Source of the DNA: an uncultured SAR92 cluster bacterium
GTDB taxonomy: Bacteria > Pseudomonadota > Gammaproteobacteria > Pseudomonadales > Porticoccaceae
Length of the DNA stretch: 47,983 nt
Reading direction: 5' to 3'
Assembly (NCBI GenBank): GCA_902596775.1
Contig: CACJVE010000014.1
Span: forward strand, 1 to 47,983
The notes below the pieces were generated by a model. It searched no databases and was not told the origin of the DNA. It saw nothing but the letters and a program-made list of their open reading frames with translations. Positions 45,989 through 47,983 of the stretch are shown in pieces (within the stretch, counting starts at the first letter, position 1; every line of letters starts with the position of its first letter). The translations under genes were made by a program, and so were the position numbers.

Positions 45989-47557
45989 ATGATTTCACTA
46001 GAGCACTTTGACTGCGTTGCTGACATTTTTCGCTATCAGTCTGAAAAAAATGGTTCTAATATCGCACAAATTTTTGAGGGCAGAACCACTACTTACAGTG
46101 AACTCAATAATTATGCTAACCAAGTGGCAAACGGCTTACTTGACAAAAATTGTGTTTCTGGCACCAGAATCGGTTTCTTGGGGAAAAATAGTGATTATTA
46201 CTTTGAAATTCTTGCTGGGGCATCAAAAGCAAATGTTGTAATTGCGGGAGTGAATTGGCGTTTGGCAGGCCCTGAGATCGAATATGTTATCAATAATGCA
46301 CAGGCAGAAATTCTATTTGTAGGGGCAGAATTTTATGAGGTAATTGAGCAATTGCTTCCAAACCTGAGTTTCGTCAGACAAGTAATTGCGGTCGATGGCA
46401 ATCATACCGATTGGGAGGAATATACTTCTTGGCGAAATCATCAAGATGTTCAAGACCCAAAAATTAGAATCAATCATAACGATGATGTTGTTCAACTTTA
46501 TACTAGTGGGACGACTGGTCACCCAAAAGGTGTGCAACTAACGAATGGTAACTATCTTGATGTCTTGGATCAAGCAGCGAATGGAGGCTGGGGCGATTGG
46601 AACGAAGGTGAAGCCAGTATTGTAGCGATGCCAGTTTTTCATGTAGCAGGCGTTAATGTTGGAGTTATCGGTCTTGCGCAAGGCTTAAAAAATGTTATCT
46701 TAAAAGATGTCGATCCAGTAGTAATTTTGGACCTTCTAGAAAAATATAGAATCAAATATGCGTTCTTTGTTCCAGCAGTTATCCTTTTCTTGAATTCAAT
46801 TCCGGGCGTAAGAGATAGAGATTTTTCTAACTTAGAGATGTTACTTTATGGCGCAAGTCCTATTTCGGAGGACGTTCTTCTTACTGCAAAAGACATATTT
46901 AAATGCGATTTCTGCCAAGTCTATGGGCTGACAGAGACTTGTGGTGCAGGGACAATCTTGGAGCCTAATGATCATGACCCTGCTTTAGGTAAATTGCGCT
47001 CATGTGGGAAAGTAGCGCCCACTGCTGAATTAAAAATTGTAGATTCATCAGGAGATACGCTAGGTCCAAATGAGGTAGGTGAAATTACCTATCGGTCAAA
47101 AAGTGTAATGAAGGGATATTGGCAAAATTCAGAGGCAACTGAAAAAAGCATATCCTCAGGATGGTTCTCAACGGGGGATGCAGGTTATCTTGATGAGGAG
47201 GGATATCTTTATATTCATGATCGAATTAAGGATATGATCGTGTCAGGCGGAGAAAATGTTTATCCTGCCGAAGTAGAAAATGCGTTATTTGATCATCCTG
47301 CGATTGGAGATGTTGCGGTTATTGGAGTCCCTGATGAAAAATGGGGAGAGGCGGTAAAGGCTGTTGTAGTTCTCAAACCAGGATTCACAGGTAGTGAAGA
47401 GGAGATAATTGCACACTCCAGAACCAAAATTGCGGGCTACAAAATCCCCAAAAGCGTTGATTTTGTGGAAGTTTTACCGAGAAATCCCACAGGAAAGTTA
47501 CTAAAAAGAGAATTAAGAAAGCCCTACTGGGAAGGTAAAGATCGTCAAATTAATTAA
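45989..47557 (+). CDS. AMP-forming acyl-CoA synthetase (fatty-acid-CoA ligase)
   Basis: A 522-residue ANL-superfamily ligase. The P-loop is LYTSGTTGHPKGVQLTN (about 170-186), QVYGLTETCGAG (about 310-321) is the A5 motif, STGDAGYLDEEGYLYIHDR the A7/A8 hinge with Asp and Arg, GGENVYPAEVENAL follows, and the catalytic Lys is in PRNPTGKLLKRELRKPY. It activates a carboxylic acid with ATP to the acyl-CoA, feeding the ACADs in the region. AAGGGGAAC lies before the ATG. It is 77 bases downstream of the sugar porter on the same strand and may be co-transcribed. Chain-length preference is unknown. Confidence 0.93.
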   Translation: MISLEHFDCVADIFRYQSEKNGSNIAQIFEGRTTTYSELNNYANQVANGLLDKNCVSGTRIGFLGKNSDYYFEILAGASKANVVIAGVNWRLAGPEIEYVINNAQAEILFVGAEFYEVIEQLLPNLSFVRQVIAVDGNHTDWEEYTSWRNHQDVQDPKIRINHNDDVVQLYTSGTTGHPKGVQLTNGNYLDVLDQAANGGWGDWNEGEASIVAMPVFHVAGVNVGVIGLAQGLKNVILKDVDPVVILDLLEKYRIKYAFFVPAVILFLNSIPGVRDRDFSNLEMLLYGASPISEDVLLTAKDIFKCDFCQVYGLTETCGAGTILEPNDHDPALGKLRSCGKVAPTAELKIVDSSGDTLGPNEVGEITYRSKSVMKGYWQNSEATEKSISSGWFSTGDAGYLDEEGYLYIHDRIKDMIVSGGENVYPAEVENALFDHPAIGDVAVIGVPDEKWGEAVKAVVVLKPGFTGSEEEIIAHSRTKIAGYKIPKSVDFVEVLPRNPTGKLLKRELRKPYWEGKDRQIN

Positions 47558-47576
47558 GCAGATTATGTTTGATTGA

Positions 47577-47983
47577 CTATAAATCGTTAAAAGCGTTTTC
47601 AAGCCAATCCATTCTTTCAATATACCAAGTCTTAAGATGGTCAACCTCTTCTTGATGCGTGTCATACACGACAGGATTAGGCCATACGTACTGCCCGAAC
47701 GTCTCCCATTTCTCGTTGTTCTCCGCTTGTGCGTATATTAGCTGCTCCGCAAAATCATCGACTTTATCCAGAATAAGCTGTTGATTCTCTTTATAATATG
47801 CAAATCGTGCCTTAACTAATTCGACAAATTCGGGATCTTGGAACAATCTTTTATACCAAGGATTCAAATTTTTCACCCACCAACCTTCTCTATACTGACT
47901 ATCTGCATAATCGGTATTTCCAAATGACAAATCGAAATCCCAAATAGGTCCTTTTTTAATTTTTTCACCTGGAATAACGCTAA
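47577..47983 (-). CDS. CotH kinase family protein, C-terminal part (cut by the window)
   Basis: The reading frame is open to the right edge. Translated from the edge it reads SVIPGEKIKKG, then PIWDFDLSFGN, which is the GPxWDFDxxxGN signature of CotH-like atypical kinases (in GPIWDFDLSFGN the Asp residues would bind metal). The rest holds WWVKNLNPWYKRLFQDPEF, a helical stretch with YAQAENNEKW, and a C-terminal LKTWYIERMDWLENAF typical of the family end. At least 134 residues are in the window; the start is outside it. An internal TTG at 47930 is not the real start. In bacteria most such proteins are secreted or surface-associated. The substrate is unknown. Confidence 0.8.
   Translation of the reverse strand, partial: SVIPGEKIKKGPIWDFDLSFGNTDYADSQYREGWWVKNLNPWYKRLFQDPEFVELVKARFAYYKENQQLILDKVDDFAEQLIYAQAENNEKWETFGQYVWPNPVVYDTHQEEVDHLKTWYIERMDWLENAFNDL

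Overview
The window is a gene-dense, AT-rich stretch of bacterial chromosome. Gene content points to an aerobic, heterotrophic, probably marine gammaproteobacterium: an sdhCDAB-sucAB-lpd-sucCD block divergent from gltA, miaE, acnB, nfuA, an imuA/imuB/dnaE2 SOS mutagenesis set, and many acyl-CoA dehydrogenases (ACADs). The placement rests on gene content only and no species is proposed. No rRNA, tRNA, CRISPR array or transposase was seen.

Bases 1-9034 hold an acyl-CoA catabolism island. It has two adjacent pairs of unlike ACADs (probable alpha2beta2 enzymes), a fifth stand-alone ACAD, an HSL-type esterase, an MFS transporter and a one-domain SCP2 sterol-carrier protein. Between the MFS gene and the second ACAD pair lies the decayed 5' end of an AtuA-family (DUF1446) gene. 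Bases 9087-22443 hold a split SOS mutasome. imuA-imuB and dnaE2 are about 8 kb apart, and each unit has its own perfect CTGT-N8-ACAG LexA box. Between them sit an unknown lipoprotein, a MaoC-type hydratase pair, a compatible-solute operon (gpgP-gpgS-glucosylglycerate phosphorylase) with a candidate sigma-54 promoter and a possible 25-codon leader ORF, metY, and a tiny lipoprotein.

Bases 22517-24883 carry an SDR and a Baeyer-Villiger-type monooxygenase. Bases 24885-40942 are a TCA-cycle superregion. sdhCDAB-sucAB-lpdA-sucCD runs leftward from a good sigma-70 promoter, with an intrinsic-terminator-like hairpin between sdhB and sucA. gltA runs rightward from its own consensus promoter, followed by miaE on the opposite strand and then acnB. 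miaE inside this block is notable because Salmonella MiaE is needed for growth on C4 TCA acids. Bases 40950-47983 hold a ROK fructokinase, nfuA, a large FadE-type ACAD, a sugar-porter MFS, an AMP-forming acyl-CoA synthetase, and the C-terminal end of a CotH-kinase-like protein cut by the window edge.

Together the genes describe a cell that feeds fatty, isoprenoid or steroid-like acyl-CoA substrates and sugars into a complete oxoglutarate-to-fumarate respiratory segment. It appears to make a nitrogen-free anionic osmolyte under probable RpoN control and to keep an inducible mutagenic translesion polymerase.
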